Shown: positions 1 to 8,245 of the stretch, one piece after another
How the letters are laid out: the number at the start of each line of letters is the position of its first letter
How positions within the stretch are numbered: position 1 is the first letter of the stretch
The notes under the pieces: generated by a model
The model's input: only the letters and a program-made list of their open reading frames with translations
What the model was told of the DNA's origin: nothing
Databases searched by the model: none
Assembly: GCF_014692875.1 (NCBI RefSeq)
Contig: NZ_CP061171.1
Span: forward strand, 4,588,001 to 4,652,000
Length of the DNA stretch: 64,000 bases
Direction of reading: 5' to 3'
DNA from: Pedobacter riviphilus
Lineage (GTDB): Bacteria; Bacteroidota; Bacteroidia; Sphingobacteriales; Sphingobacteriaceae
Made by a program: the position numbers and the translations under genes

Positions 1-83
1 GAATATTCTTGACAAAAAAAGTCGTGTTTTTTATCTTAAGCCTATATATTTGGGTTTTTTGATAGAATTATAATACACAAAGA

Positions 84-959
84 ATGGTTCCGAAAGGTAA
101 ACTCATCATCATTGGTGGCGCAATAAACACAGGTAGCTTCGCAGAAACGCAATTTGGACTGCCTGAGAATATGAATTTTTTTGAGCGTGGAATTTTAAAA
201 CGGATTACTACAGAATCATTAAGAGATACCCAATCTCGCTTCGAGATCATCACCACAGCGTCGTTAATGCCCGAAAAAGTTGGTGAGGAATATATCAAGG
301 CTTATGCACAGTTAGATGTACATAATGTTGGTGTTCTTAATATTACCAACCGCGAAGAAGCCAATTCTGATGAAAATTATGAGCGTATCAAAGCAGCAGA
401 GGTAATTATCTTTACCGGGGGTGATCAGCTCCGCCTTTCATCTATCTTTGGCGGAACAAAAATCCATCAGATCCTGTTAGAGAAATATAGAAATGAACCT
501 GTGGTAATTGCAGGTACATCAGCTGGAGCCGCAGCAAGTTCTAAAAATATGATTTACCAGGGTAGCAGCAAAGATGCTTTACTTAAGGGAGAGGTTAAAA
601 TTACCGGTGGACTAGGCTTTATTGATGATGTTATTGTAGACACGCATTTTGTTCAACGCGGCAGAATTGGTCGCTTGTTATATGCTGCTGCCAGTAATCC
701 TGGTATTTTAGGGATTGGTCTTGGTGAAGATACCGGGCTTTTCATCTCTGACGGGCATACAATGGAAGCCATTGGCTCTGGTATGGTAATTTTGGTAGAT
801 GGCCGCCATATGGCCGATACCAATTTAACCGATGTGGAAATGGGACAACCGGTTTCGATCAAAAACATGGTGGTACACGTAATGTGCGATGGCGACGTTT
901 ATGATTTAACAGACCATAGCTTGGTAATCCATCACCCAAAGGTTGTTCCAATAGGGTAA
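84..959 (+). CDS. cphB: Cyanophycinase family peptidase
   Basis: Serine peptidase of the cyanophycinase (S51) family, 291 residues. Visible motifs are TGGDQ at residues 111-115 and the nucleophile elbow GTSAGA with Ser146. Family members release beta-Asp-Arg dipeptides from cyanophycin, and isoaspartyl peptidases then split the dipeptides; the next gene, 95 bp downstream on the same strand, encodes such an enzyme. An in-frame TAG at 63-65 rules out a start upstream of the ATG at 84. There is no signal peptide, so the enzyme is probably cytoplasmic. A cyanophycin synthetase is not in view and could lie just left of the window edge. The family is clear; the true substrate in this organism is inferred. 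Confidence 0.9.
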   Translation: MVPKGKLIIIGGAINTGSFAETQFGLPENMNFFERGILKRITTESLRDTQSRFEIITTASLMPEKVGEEYIKAYAQLDVHNVGVLNITNREEANSDENYERIKAAEVIIFTGGDQLRLSSIFGGTKIHQILLEKYRNEPVVIAGTSAGAAASSKNMIYQGSSKDALLKGEVKITGGLGFIDDVIVDTHFVQRGRIGRLLYAAASNPGILGIGLGEDTGLFISDGHTMEAIGSGMVILVDGRHMADTNLTDVEMGQPVSIKNMVVHVMCDGDVYDLTDHSLVIHHPKVVPIG

Positions 960-961
960 TT

Positions 962-1051
962 CAGTTAGCAGTTAACAGTGGGCGATTTTCAGTTAGGACT
1001 TAACCAATCTTCTTGCTACTTAATACTTGCTCTTAATACTACAATACTCAA
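962..1051. repeat. Imperfect 7-nt periodic tract between cphB and iaaA
   Basis: The 95-bp spacer reads as about thirteen consecutive 7-mers. The left part is of CAGTTNN type (962-996) and the right part of ACTTNNN type, with a few slips, so the two halves have opposite polarity (AGT then ACT). No promoter or coding sequence is evident. It belongs with the tracts at 12279, 16057, 20653, 28513, 28955, 37316 and 61602. Confidence 0.7.
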
Positions 1052-1054
1052 AAA

Positions 1055-1897
1055 ATGAAACTAATCATACATGGCGGCTTCTTCAGCGAATCAGCTACCA
1101 ACCAGGAAACAAAAAAGGCTAAACAAGATGCTTTAGCTTTGATTGTTACGCTCGGACACGAATATCTAAAAACACATACTGCTTTAGAAACCGTGGTTTA
1201 TACTGTTGCGCTGTTGGAAGACAACGAGCTCTTTAATGCAGGTATCGGATCCCAGATCCAAAGCGACGGAAAAGTGAGATTAAGTGCCGCGCTAATGGAT
1301 GGTAAAACTGAAAAATTTAGTGGTGTAATTAATGTAGAGGATGTTAAAAACCCTATACAAATTGCACAAAACCTGCTAGCGTATGATGATCGGGTGTTAA
1401 GTGGTGCTGGCGCCCAGCAATTTGCAAGAGCAAATGGATTTGAATATTTTAATCCGATTACCCCGCAGCGCCAATCAGAATACGAAACTAAATTAAACCA
1501 AAAGAACAATAAAGGAACGGTAGGCTGTGTAGCACTCGATGCAGATGGGAATTTAGCAGCAGCAACCTCTACAGGCGGAAAAGGATTCGAAATCCCTTGT
1601 AGGGTTAGCGATTCTGCAACCGTGGCAGGCAATTACGCCAATCAATATGCAGGTATTTCTTGTACCGGAGTAGGGGAAGATATTGTAAGCGGTGCCTTAG
1701 CCGCTAAAATTGTAACCCGCGTTACTGATGGCTTTTCTTTAAAGGAAGCATCAGATAAATCTTTTACCGAACTTAAAGCTTTTGATGGCTTTGCAGGCAT
1801 TGTAGGCATATCTGCAGCAGGAGAAGTTTACCATTGCGACTCGCATCCTTACATGGTTTGGGCATCTTTTGATGTTAATTTACAGGTATTTAGCTGA
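1055..1897 (+). CDS. iaaA: Isoaspartyl peptidase / L-asparaginase (Ntn hydrolase)
   Basis: Plant-type asparaginase/isoaspartyl dipeptidase, 280 residues. The autoproteolysis site is visible as NKGTVGCVA, with Thr155 as the predicted new N-terminal nucleophile, followed by TSTGG at 171-175. The precursor is expected to be cleaved before Thr155 into alpha and beta subunits. It lies behind the cyanophycinase gene, so splitting beta-Asp-Arg dipeptides is the likely job. It is slightly shorter than many family members (about 300 or more residues), with a short C-terminus. The spacer before it (962-1051) is a heptad-periodic tract rather than plain spacer. Confidence 0.88.
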   Translation: MKLIIHGGFFSESATNQETKKAKQDALALIVTLGHEYLKTHTALETVVYTVALLEDNELFNAGIGSQIQSDGKVRLSAALMDGKTEKFSGVINVEDVKNPIQIAQNLLAYDDRVLSGAGAQQFARANGFEYFNPITPQRQSEYETKLNQKNNKGTVGCVALDADGNLAAATSTGGKGFEIPCRVSDSATVAGNYANQYAGISCTGVGEDIVSGALAAKIVTRVTDGFSLKEASDKSFTELKAFDGFAGIVGISAAGEVYHCDSHPYMVWASFDVNLQVFS

Positions 1898-1914
1898 AAT
1901 TAGATTTAAAGTAT

Positions 1915-1922
1915 TATTTTTG
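1915..1922 (+). promoter_or_regulatory. Candidate -7 promoter box (TATTTTTG)
   Basis: TATTTTTG matches the Bacteroidota -7 consensus TAnnTTTG and ends only four bases before the ATG at 1927. If it is used, the mRNA would be leaderless or nearly so. No good -33 element is seen 19-21 bp upstream, so the call is tentative. Confidence 0.4.
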
Positions 1923-1926
1923 TTGC

Positions 1927-2616
1927 ATGACCAAGATTGTATTGGCCTTAATTGGCCTTTTTGCATCATTACAACTACAAGCTCAAAATATAGATAAATC
2001 TGAGACCCAAGAACCTAATGGTAGTGCTATAAATATAGCCGTATCTAAATTTGATTTGGAGGATGGGAATTCTTTTTTTGAGGAAGCAGAAGATTTAGAG
2101 CGAAAAGGCGATTACAATGAAGCCCTCACCTTATTTGGCAAAGCCGCTTTCGAGTATAATGCCGTAAAAAACTTCAATCGGTACGGACAGGCTATTATCA
2201 AGATGAGTAGTATGCATTATCAACTTGGTCGTTTCACTGATGCAGAGCAGATTCTTTTAAACGTAGCCTTAAAAAACTACGCTAAAACCGGGAACAAAGC
2301 CGGAGTAATGAACACCTATAACCTTTTAGGCAAAGTTTATCTGGCCAATACCAAGTATACCCAATCGATGTGGTTCTACACACAACAAGGTATTCTCGCA
2401 AAACAGTTAAAAAGCAACAACGCTTATATCGAATCTATTTTAGGCATTGTACAGGTTAAAATTAAAAAGAAAGATTTTACGCTTGCGCTGAGGGATCTGA
2501 AATCTGCCGAATGGCTGGCCAACTCCATCAAAACCACCCAGTATAAAACGCAAATTAAAGATGCCAGGGAAATGATTGCCAGCAAAACCACCAATAAAAA
2601 GGTAAACCCAAGCTAA
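1927..2616 (+). CDS. Secreted tetratricopeptide-repeat protein
   Basis: Protein of 229 residues with an N-terminal signal peptide (hydrophobic stretch ending in LQAQN near residue 21), so probably periplasmic. The rest is helical with TPR-like repeats: pairs such as GDYNEALTLFGKAA, GRFTDAEQILLNVA and TKYTQSMWFYTQQG follow each other at about 40-residue spacing. TPR proteins of this kind act as scaffolds; no enzymatic motif is visible. The ATG follows a TATTTTTG box very closely. Neighbours give no firm functional hint: iaaA upstream is only 29 bp away and could be co-transcribed, and the protease gene downstream has its own promoter. Confidence 0.75.
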   Translation: MTKIVLALIGLFASLQLQAQNIDKSETQEPNGSAINIAVSKFDLEDGNSFFEEAEDLERKGDYNEALTLFGKAAFEYNAVKNFNRYGQAIIKMSSMHYQLGRFTDAEQILLNVALKNYAKTGNKAGVMNTYNLLGKVYLANTKYTQSMWFYTQQGILAKQLKSNNAYIESILGIVQVKIKKKDFTLALRDLKSAEWLANSIKTTQYKTQIKDAREMIASKTTNKKVNPS

Positions 2617-2743
2617 TTTAAATACTTATTTTCCGCTAAAGCTTCCTACATTATTGATAATTATAGTCTTTAAAGGTCTGTAATTGGTCAAATTTTAAGT
2701 ATCGAACAAAACAAAAAATAACGCTCAACGTTCTACATAAGAA

Positions 2744-2775
2744 ATTGTTAAATAAAAAGCTTTTAGTTAGATTTG
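2744..2775 (+). promoter_or_regulatory. Promoter upstream of the ctp gene
   Basis: ATTG at 2744-2747, a 20-bp spacer, then TAGATTTG at 2768-2775. This fits the Bacteroidota -33/-7 pattern (TTG...TAnnTTTG). Transcription should begin near 2782, immediately before the hairpin at 2790-2818. Confidence 0.55.
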
Positions 2776-2789
2776 ATAAAGTTTTAACA

Positions 2790-2818
2790 AGAGACGGTAA
2801 TAATGCTGTCTCTTTTTT
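2790..2818 (+). terminator. Hairpin with T-run in the ctp leader (possible attenuator)
   Basis: AGAGAC at 2790-2795 pairs with GTCTCT at 2808-2813, followed by a T-run. It looks like an intrinsic terminator but sits between a good promoter and the protease start. It is either the late terminator of the TPR gene (about 170 bp past its stop) or a leader attenuator. Confidence 0.6.
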
Positions 2819-2887
2819 GTTTTTTTGCTAAAATGGTATCATATTGGCTATATAGAATTGGAAATGGATTTTAAATCATTTAAAGAG

Positions 2888-5053
2888 ATGTTAAAGAGAA
2901 TATTTTTTGTAATTTTTACTGCGGCAGTACTTGCTTGTCATGCTGCACCTAAAACTCAGCCTATGGTTGAAGGGGTTACCAATGTTAAACCTGATGAGCA
3001 GCAACAACTCGTTATAAAAGAGGTTGTAAATTTAATTGAGAGTTATAATTATAAAAAAATTCAGATTAATGATTCTATTTCTTCGATCATTTTAGATAAG
3101 TATATCAAGTCGCTAGATCAGGGCAAAAATTACTTCCTGGCATCGGATATCAAGGAATTTGAGAAATACAGATATACCTTGGATGATGATTTTAAAAATG
3201 GCGATCTAAGCGCTCCGTTTTTCATCTATAATGTTTATGCCAAGAGATTAAATGAATACTTCACCTATTCTCTAGCCCAGATTAAAACAAAATTTGATTT
3301 TAATCAAACCGATACCTATGTGTACGATAGAGAGAAGCAACCGTGGGCAACTTCTTCTGCAGCATTAAATGATACCTGGAAAAAACGTGTTAAATACGAA
3401 TTGATTAACCTAAATTTAGCTGGTACGACCGAAGCAAAGAATGTAGAAACATTAACTAAACGTTATCAAAACCTACAGTCGCAAACTTCAAAAACCAATA
3501 ATCAAGATGTTTTCCAGATTTTAATGGATGCTTTTACCGAATCCATTGATCCGCATACCAATTATTTTAACCCAACTAATGCAGCAGCATTTAACGAAGA
3601 TATGTCTCGTTCTTTCGAAGGCATTGGCGCCCGTTTACAATTGGAAAATGAGGTGGTTAAAATTTCGGAAATTATTGCTGGTGGACCTGCATTTAAAGGC
3701 AAACAACTGAGTGCTGGCGATCGCATTATTGCTGTAGCCCAAGGTGATGGAGAGTTTGTTGATGTAGTAGGTTGGAGATTGGATAACACCGTATCGAAAA
3801 TCAAAGGCCCGAAAGGAACCAAGGTGCGTTTAAAAGTAATCCCTGTGGGAAAAGAAATGTCATCTAAGCCAGTAATTATCGAATTGGTTCGTGATAAAAT
3901 TGTTTTGGAAGAAACATCTGCTAAGAAAAAAGTTAAAACCATTAACAGCAATGGTAAAGATTATAAAATCGGAATTATTACTTTACCAGCGTTCTATGCT
4001 GATTTTAAAGCGGCTAACGCAGGCGATAAAAATTACAAAAGTACCACGCGCGACGTTAGAAAATTAATCGACTCGTTAAAAACTTACGATAAGGTAAATG
4101 CAATAGTAATGGATTTACGTGGAAACGGCGGTGGTTCATTGGTTGAAGCCATATCATTAACCGGTTTATTTATCGATAAAGGGCCTGTTGTTCAGGTAAA
4201 AGACTTACGCGGTAAAATTGAAGTAGATGAAGATGAAAACAGCGGTGTAGCTTGGGATGGCCCTTTTGGTGTAATGGTAGACCGTTTAAGCGCATCAGCA
4301 TCGGAAATTTTTGCCGGAGCAATACAAGATTACGGACGCGGAATTATTATGGGTAGCCAAACCTATGGTAAAGGTACCGTTCAATCTTCGATCGATTTAA
4401 ATAAATTGGTAAACCCAAGTATGCTGCAAAGGGTAGCAGGGTTAATCTCGAAAGATAAAACTGTTGGAACATCGCCTAGCAGTGCTAATCCTGCAGATAT
4501 TAATTTAGGTCAGATCAATTTAACCATGGCTAAATTTTACCGCGTGGCAGGTAGCAGTACACAACATAAAGGGGTAACACCTGATGTTGTTTTCCCTTCT
4601 ATTTACCCAATGGATAAAATTGGTGAAGATACAGAGCCATCTGCTTTGCCATGGGACGTTATTCCAAGCTCTAACTTTAAAGCAGTTGCCAATCTGGCTC
4701 CTGTTAAAGCGCAATTGATTAAAAATAGCGAACAGCGTATTGCAAACTCGTTGGATTTTAAATACCTGAAACAGGATATTGCAGACCTTAAAAAACGTGA
4801 TAGTGAAGTTTCTGTAACCTTAAACGAGGCAAAACTTAAAGCAGAGCGCGATGCACAAGAAACTAAAACACTAGCCAGACAAAATGAGTTAAGGGCATTA
4901 AGAGGATTACCAGCCATTAAAAAAGGAGATAAAATTACCAAGCAGGATGCTTTCGATTTTATTGAAGATGAATCGTTAAAAGTAATGGGCGATTTCATGC
5001 AACAATCTGGCAACTATGTGATGAATCTGGGTGTAACGGCACCTAAACTTTAA
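2888..5053 (+). CDS. Carboxy-terminal processing (tail-specific) protease, lipoprotein
   Basis: S41-family tail-specific protease of the Prc type. From the chosen start it has 721 residues, a usual length for the family. The N-terminus MLKRIFFVIFTAAVLAC is a lipoprotein signal with Cys17. A helical N-terminal domain is followed by a PDZ domain (around AGDRIIAVAQGDGEF), the catalytic core with the nucleophile region LSASASEIF and the lysine region QTYGKGTVQ, and a charged C-terminal domain. It should degrade or trim periplasmic proteins. An upstream in-frame ATG at 2864 and TTG at 2825 are possible, but only the start at 2888 places the lipobox normally. A strong bidirectional hairpin follows the stop. 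Confidence 0.88.
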   Translation: MLKRIFFVIFTAAVLACHAAPKTQPMVEGVTNVKPDEQQQLVIKEVVNLIESYNYKKIQINDSISSIILDKYIKSLDQGKNYFLASDIKEFEKYRYTLDDDFKNGDLSAPFFIYNVYAKRLNEYFTYSLAQIKTKFDFNQTDTYVYDREKQPWATSSAALNDTWKKRVKYELINLNLAGTTEAKNVETLTKRYQNLQSQTSKTNNQDVFQILMDAFTESIDPHTNYFNPTNAAAFNEDMSRSFEGIGARLQLENEVVKISEIIAGGPAFKGKQLSAGDRIIAVAQGDGEFVDVVGWRLDNTVSKIKGPKGTKVRLKVIPVGKEMSSKPVIIELVRDKIVLEETSAKKKVKTINSNGKDYKIGIITLPAFYADFKAANAGDKNYKSTTRDVRKLIDSLKTYDKVNAIVMDLRGNGGGSLVEAISLTGLFIDKGPVVQVKDLRGKIEVDEDENSGVAWDGPFGVMVDRLSASASEIFAGAIQDYGRGIIMGSQTYGKGTVQSSIDLNKLVNPSMLQRVAGLISKDKTVGTSPSSANPADINLGQINLTMAKFYRVAGSSTQHKGVTPDVVFPSIYPMDKIGEDTEPSALPWDVIPSSNFKAVANLAPVKAQLIKNSEQRIANSLDFKYLKQDIADLKKRDSEVSVTLNEAKLKAERDAQETKTLARQNELRALRGLPAIKKGDKITKQDAFDFIEDESLKVMGDFMQQSGNYVMNLGVTAPKL

Positions 5054-5075
5054 CAAAAGAAATCTATATATCTAT

Positions 5076-5112
5076 AGCGAGCTATCTTATTTTAGATAGC
5101 TCGCTTTTTTTT
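5076..5112. terminator. Bidirectional terminator between ctp and the AraC gene
   Basis: A perfect 12-bp stem (5076-5087 with 5094-5105), a six-base loop and a run of T after it. It sits between two convergent genes, and the A/T flanks allow it to serve both. Confidence 0.9.
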
Positions 5113-5117
5113 ATTTT

Positions 5118-6038
5118 TCAATTAAATGATTGTCTAAATGCTGAAGGTGTAAGGTTTGTTTTGGATTTGAACAACTTAGTAAAGGATTGTAAATGCTCAA
5201 AGCCAAGGGCATAAGCAATTTCACTAACAGAAAGATTTGTTGTTGAAAGCTTTTCTTTTGCTAAATCAATCAGTTTCTGATGTAAATATTGCTGAGTGTT
5301 TTGTCCGATAAGTGTTTTCAACAGTCCGGATAGATATCCTGGTGAAACGTTGAGTCTTTCGGCGATGTAAGTTACTGTTGGTAACCCTCTATTGCCAAGA
5401 TCATCGTTTTCAAAATAGCCCCTAACAACACGCTCTAATCGATCGAGCAGCTGATGGTTGATTGCTTTACGTGTAATAAATTGACGGCCATAAAAACGTT
5501 GTGCGTAGTTGAGAAGCAGTTCTATTTGCGCGATCACAACATTTTGAGTAAAATGATCGATATTGTTATTGGTTTCATTTTTAACCAATTTGGCGATCGA
5601 ATTAAGTACTGCTTCTTCAGCTTCAGAAACATGTAAAGCCTCAAATAGCGAATAACTAAAGAAGTCATAATCCTTAATTGTTTTGGCTAAATGTGTCTGC
5701 CAAAGTAAGTCAGAATGGAAAAGTATCATCCATCCAGTTGGACGATGGGTTTTATCCTGATCAATTTCGACTGTAAAAACCTGCCCTGGAGCCATAAAAA
5801 ACAATACACCATCATCAAAATCACTCATTTGTTGCCCATATTTAATTTTCGCATCAGGAACACGTTTGAGCGCAATGGAGTAGAAATCAAAAATTATTGT
5901 TTTTGATCGGCCATCGAATGGCATATTAACCTCCTCCATATTAATAATACTAACTAAGGGATGACCTGGTTTAGGCAATCCTGCAAGTTTATGGTATTCT
6001 GATATTGTTTTAAAACGATAGCGGTTCGAAGGTTCCAT
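5118..6038 (-). CDS. AraC-family transcriptional regulator
   Basis: Protein of 306 residues. The C-terminal third carries the double helix-turn-helix of the AraC/XylS family: the first HTH around VTYIAERLNVSPGYLSGLLK and the second around VSEIAYALGFEHLQSFTKLF, ending in the usual FRQSFN. The N-terminal two thirds is a cupin-like sensor domain. It lies 8 bp downstream of the SDR gene on the same strand, so the two are probably one operon, and the regulator may control its neighbour. The ligand is unknown. Confidence 0.88.
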   Translation of the reverse strand: MEPSNRYRFKTISEYHKLAGLPKPGHPLVSIINMEEVNMPFDGRSKTIIFDFYSIALKRVPDAKIKYGQQMSDFDDGVLFFMAPGQVFTVEIDQDKTHRPTGWMILFHSDLLWQTHLAKTIKDYDFFSYSLFEALHVSEAEEAVLNSIAKLVKNETNNNIDHFTQNVVIAQIELLLNYAQRFYGRQFITRKAINHQLLDRLERVVRGYFENDDLGNRGLPTVTYIAERLNVSPGYLSGLLKTLIGQNTQQYLHQKLIDLAKEKLSTTNLSVSEIAYALGFEHLQSFTKLFKSKTNLTPSAFRQSFN

Positions 6039-6046
6039 GATACAAT

Positions 6047-6940
6047 TTACTTAAAATAAACTCCCTGCTCCAAATCTTGAATCAAACTGGAGTATTTAGG
6101 CTCCCAATTTAAACGTTCCCTGGTTAAGTACCCAGAAGCCGGTCCATCTATACTGACGAAATGTTCAAACCAACCAAAGTGCGCAGCTGCTTCTTTTTTA
6201 GATATAGAAACAACAGGTAAACTGAGTTGCTCGCCAATGGCCGCTGCTATTGATTTAAGGGTTATTGATTCTTCAGTTACCCCGTGAAAACGTGCTCCTG
6301 GCGTAGCTTGTTCTAAAGCCAACCTGTAAAGTTTCGCGGCATCAAGCCGATGAATACCTGTCCATCGGTTTTCTCCATCACCAACATAAGCCGATGAACC
6401 CGTTTTGCGGGCGATATCAATCAGCATCGGTACAAAGCCATGATCATCACCTTCACCGTGTACAGATGGCGATAAACGAACCACTGACACTCGAATATTT
6501 TGAGAAGCAAGTGCATCAACTGCCTTTTCCGAAGCAAGCCTAGGATTCCCGCCATTATAATTGGGTAACATATCTTCTGTGGCCAATATGCCAGGATTAA
6601 CCAAAAGAGTTCCAGAAGTTACAATAAAGGGTTTATTGGTTCCTGCAATTGAGTTCCCAATGGTTTCTATTGCAAGTCTATCAATTTCGCAAACTGCTGC
6701 GAATCGGGAAAAATCATGAATAAAGCCAGTATGAATAATACCATCAGCTAGCTTTGCGCCCTCCTGTAAACGCTGTAAGTCTTCCAAATCTCCTTTATGT
6801 ACTTCAGCCCCAGCCATTACAAGCGCTTTTTCAGCCGCCTCATTCCTTGCCAAACCCAAAACCTCGTGGCCTGCGCTAATTAATTCTTTTACTACCGCAG
6901 AACCGACAAATCCGGTTGCGCCTGTTACAAAAACTTTCAT
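6047..6940 (-). CDS. NAD(P)-dependent epimerase/dehydratase (extended SDR)
   Basis: About 297 residues from the chosen ATG at 6940. It begins with a Rossmann nucleotide-binding motif, MKVFVTGATGFVGSAVVKEL, directly at the N-terminus, which is why this start is preferred over an ATG at 7012 that would add 24 residues with no family match. The extended-SDR fold is recognisable through GDLEDLQRL and later conserved segments. The tyrosine of the usual YxxxK motif is not obvious where expected (SEKAVDALA region), so this may be an atypical SDR. It is followed closely by the AraC gene. The substrate cannot be told from sequence. Confidence 0.8.
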   Translation of the reverse strand: MKVFVTGATGFVGSAVVKELISAGHEVLGLARNEAAEKALVMAGAEVHKGDLEDLQRLQEGAKLADGIIHTGFIHDFSRFAAVCEIDRLAIETIGNSIAGTNKPFIVTSGTLLVNPGILATEDMLPNYNGGNPRLASEKAVDALASQNIRVSVVRLSPSVHGEGDDHGFVPMLIDIARKTGSSAYVGDGENRWTGIHRLDAAKLYRLALEQATPGARFHGVTEESITLKSIAAAIGEQLSLPVVSISKKEAAAHFGWFEHFVSIDGPASGYLTRERLNWEPKYSSLIQDLEQGVYFK

Positions 6941-7087
6941 TATAATTAATTTTAAATGGTGTACAACAATTAAGCATCGATCTGAAATAAATCGCATCTC
7001 ATCATCACTCAAAATTCAATTAATTTTATAAAAACAATTTAGGCTAATCAATTCTTCATTTAGCCAAAACGAATAATTGACGCAAAA

Positions 7088-7120
7088 AAAAAGACTGCTG
7101 CTATGCGCAACAGTCTTTTT
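7088..7120 (-). terminator. Terminator of the SPFH gene
   Basis: Hairpin with arms AAGACTG (7091-7097) and CAGTCTT (7111-7117) flanked by A and T runs. Read on the minus strand it ends in a long U-run just after the SPFH stop codon. Confidence 0.8.
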
Positions 7121-7136
7121 TGTATAAAAAATACTT

Positions 7137-8069
7137 CTAGCCCTTCTTCGGAGGGTTCTGACCCAACTGCATGGCCATCATTTCTTTCATGGTTTTATTC
7201 ATTCCCTCCGTACTACCATCTAAGAAAATGATATTACCCTCGCCATATTCTGCAAATTGTTTAATGGCTTCTGTCCACATGGTGAAAAGAATTACCGATG
7301 TATCAAGGTTAGCTTGTTGCATTTCATGCGCAGCATTGGTCATACCTTTTGCAACCTCTTCCCTAAACAAAGCAATACCTTGTCCACGAAGTTGTGCAGC
7401 CTCGCGCTCTGCTGTAGCGGCAATTTTAATCGCATTACCATCCGCTTCGGCAGCTTTGGTTTTGGTAATCAATAATGCCTGTCCTTCATTCTCAGCTGCT
7501 GCTTTTAAGTTGTTCGAAGCCACTACACGACTCATTGAACGCATAATTTCTTCATCAAAGGTAATATCATTCAATTGAAGGTCCTGAAGATGGTAACCCC
7601 ATCCATCTAAAACCTGATCGATCTGCTCCTTAACATGAAGCACAATTTCGTTACGTTGTGCCAATACATTTGCCTGCTTTTGTGTAGCAACATATGCCCT
7701 AATCGAACCTTCAATAGTCCTGATTAATGCCTGCATTAAGTTGGTCGCATCTACAAACTTAAAAGCTACATTTTTGATCGTTTCTTCATCCTGATTCACA
7801 ACAGAATACAATAGCATCGCCTTAAAATATACATTGGCCTGATCTTGTGTTACCGCTTGAAACGACAGCTCTACCGAGCGGTTTTGAATGGAAATACGAG
7901 AATAAATCTGCTCAATTAATGGAATTTTAAAATTTAAACCTGGCCTTAACTGGCGGCGGTACTTACCGAAAACGGTTATCACCGCAATGGTGCCCTGTTT
8001 AACAGTAACAAAGGAGCTCAGTAGGATGATAAACCCTACAACAGCTATAATGTAAATGGTGTATTGCAT
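7137..8069 (-). CDS. SPFH/Band 7 (stomatin-like) membrane protein
   Basis: Protein of 310 residues with one N-terminal membrane helix (about residues 3-23) followed by the typical start of a Band 7 domain, VKQGTIAVITVFGKYRRQLRPGLNFKIP. The central SPFH domain leads into an alanine- and glutamate-rich coiled coil (AAAENEGQALLITKTKAAEAD and beyond). Such proteins oligomerise in the membrane, form flotillin/stomatin-like scaffolds and often regulate proteases or membrane fluidity. No NfeD partner lies beside it. A 26-bp repeat follows the divergent spacer at 8160. Confidence 0.88.
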   Translation of the reverse strand: MQYTIYIIAVVGFIILLSSFVTVKQGTIAVITVFGKYRRQLRPGLNFKIPLIEQIYSRISIQNRSVELSFQAVTQDQANVYFKAMLLYSVVNQDEETIKNVAFKFVDATNLMQALIRTIEGSIRAYVATQKQANVLAQRNEIVLHVKEQIDQVLDGWGYHLQDLQLNDITFDEEIMRSMSRVVASNNLKAAAENEGQALLITKTKAAEADGNAIKIAATAEREAAQLRGQGIALFREEVAKGMTNAAHEMQQANLDTSVILFTMWTEAIKQFAEYGEGNIIFLDGSTEGMNKTMKEMMAMQLGQNPPKKG

Positions 8070-8159
8070 AATTAGATTTTTTTATGAAGTTATAAAAAAT
8101 TCATACAAACTACATCAGGCATTTTGTAGCTTTAAGCTTTTCTAACTAACTTATTTACA

Positions 8160-8226
8160 ATGAAACCATCATGATTTTTCAAACCAAGTAGTGGGATGAA
8201 CAAATCTGATCGCTTCATCACCTTAA
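8160..8226 (+). repeat. Short copy of an inverted repeat pair (partner at 10866-10983)
   Basis: The first 26 bases (8160-8185) are identical to the reverse complement of 10958-10983. The other end (around 8203-8226) matches the reverse complement of 10866-10889 with a few changes. This copy is 67 bp and the partner 118 bp, so it looks like an internally deleted version. It lies just before the M13 peptidase start. Confidence 0.75.
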
Positions 8227-8245
8227 AAAAACAAATTATAGACAG

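Noticed and set aside
1198..1632. Antisense open frames over known genes (here and in many other places)
   Set aside because: They are shadows of the real genes. The plus-strand protein is a clear family member, and the minus-strand frames have no family pattern.
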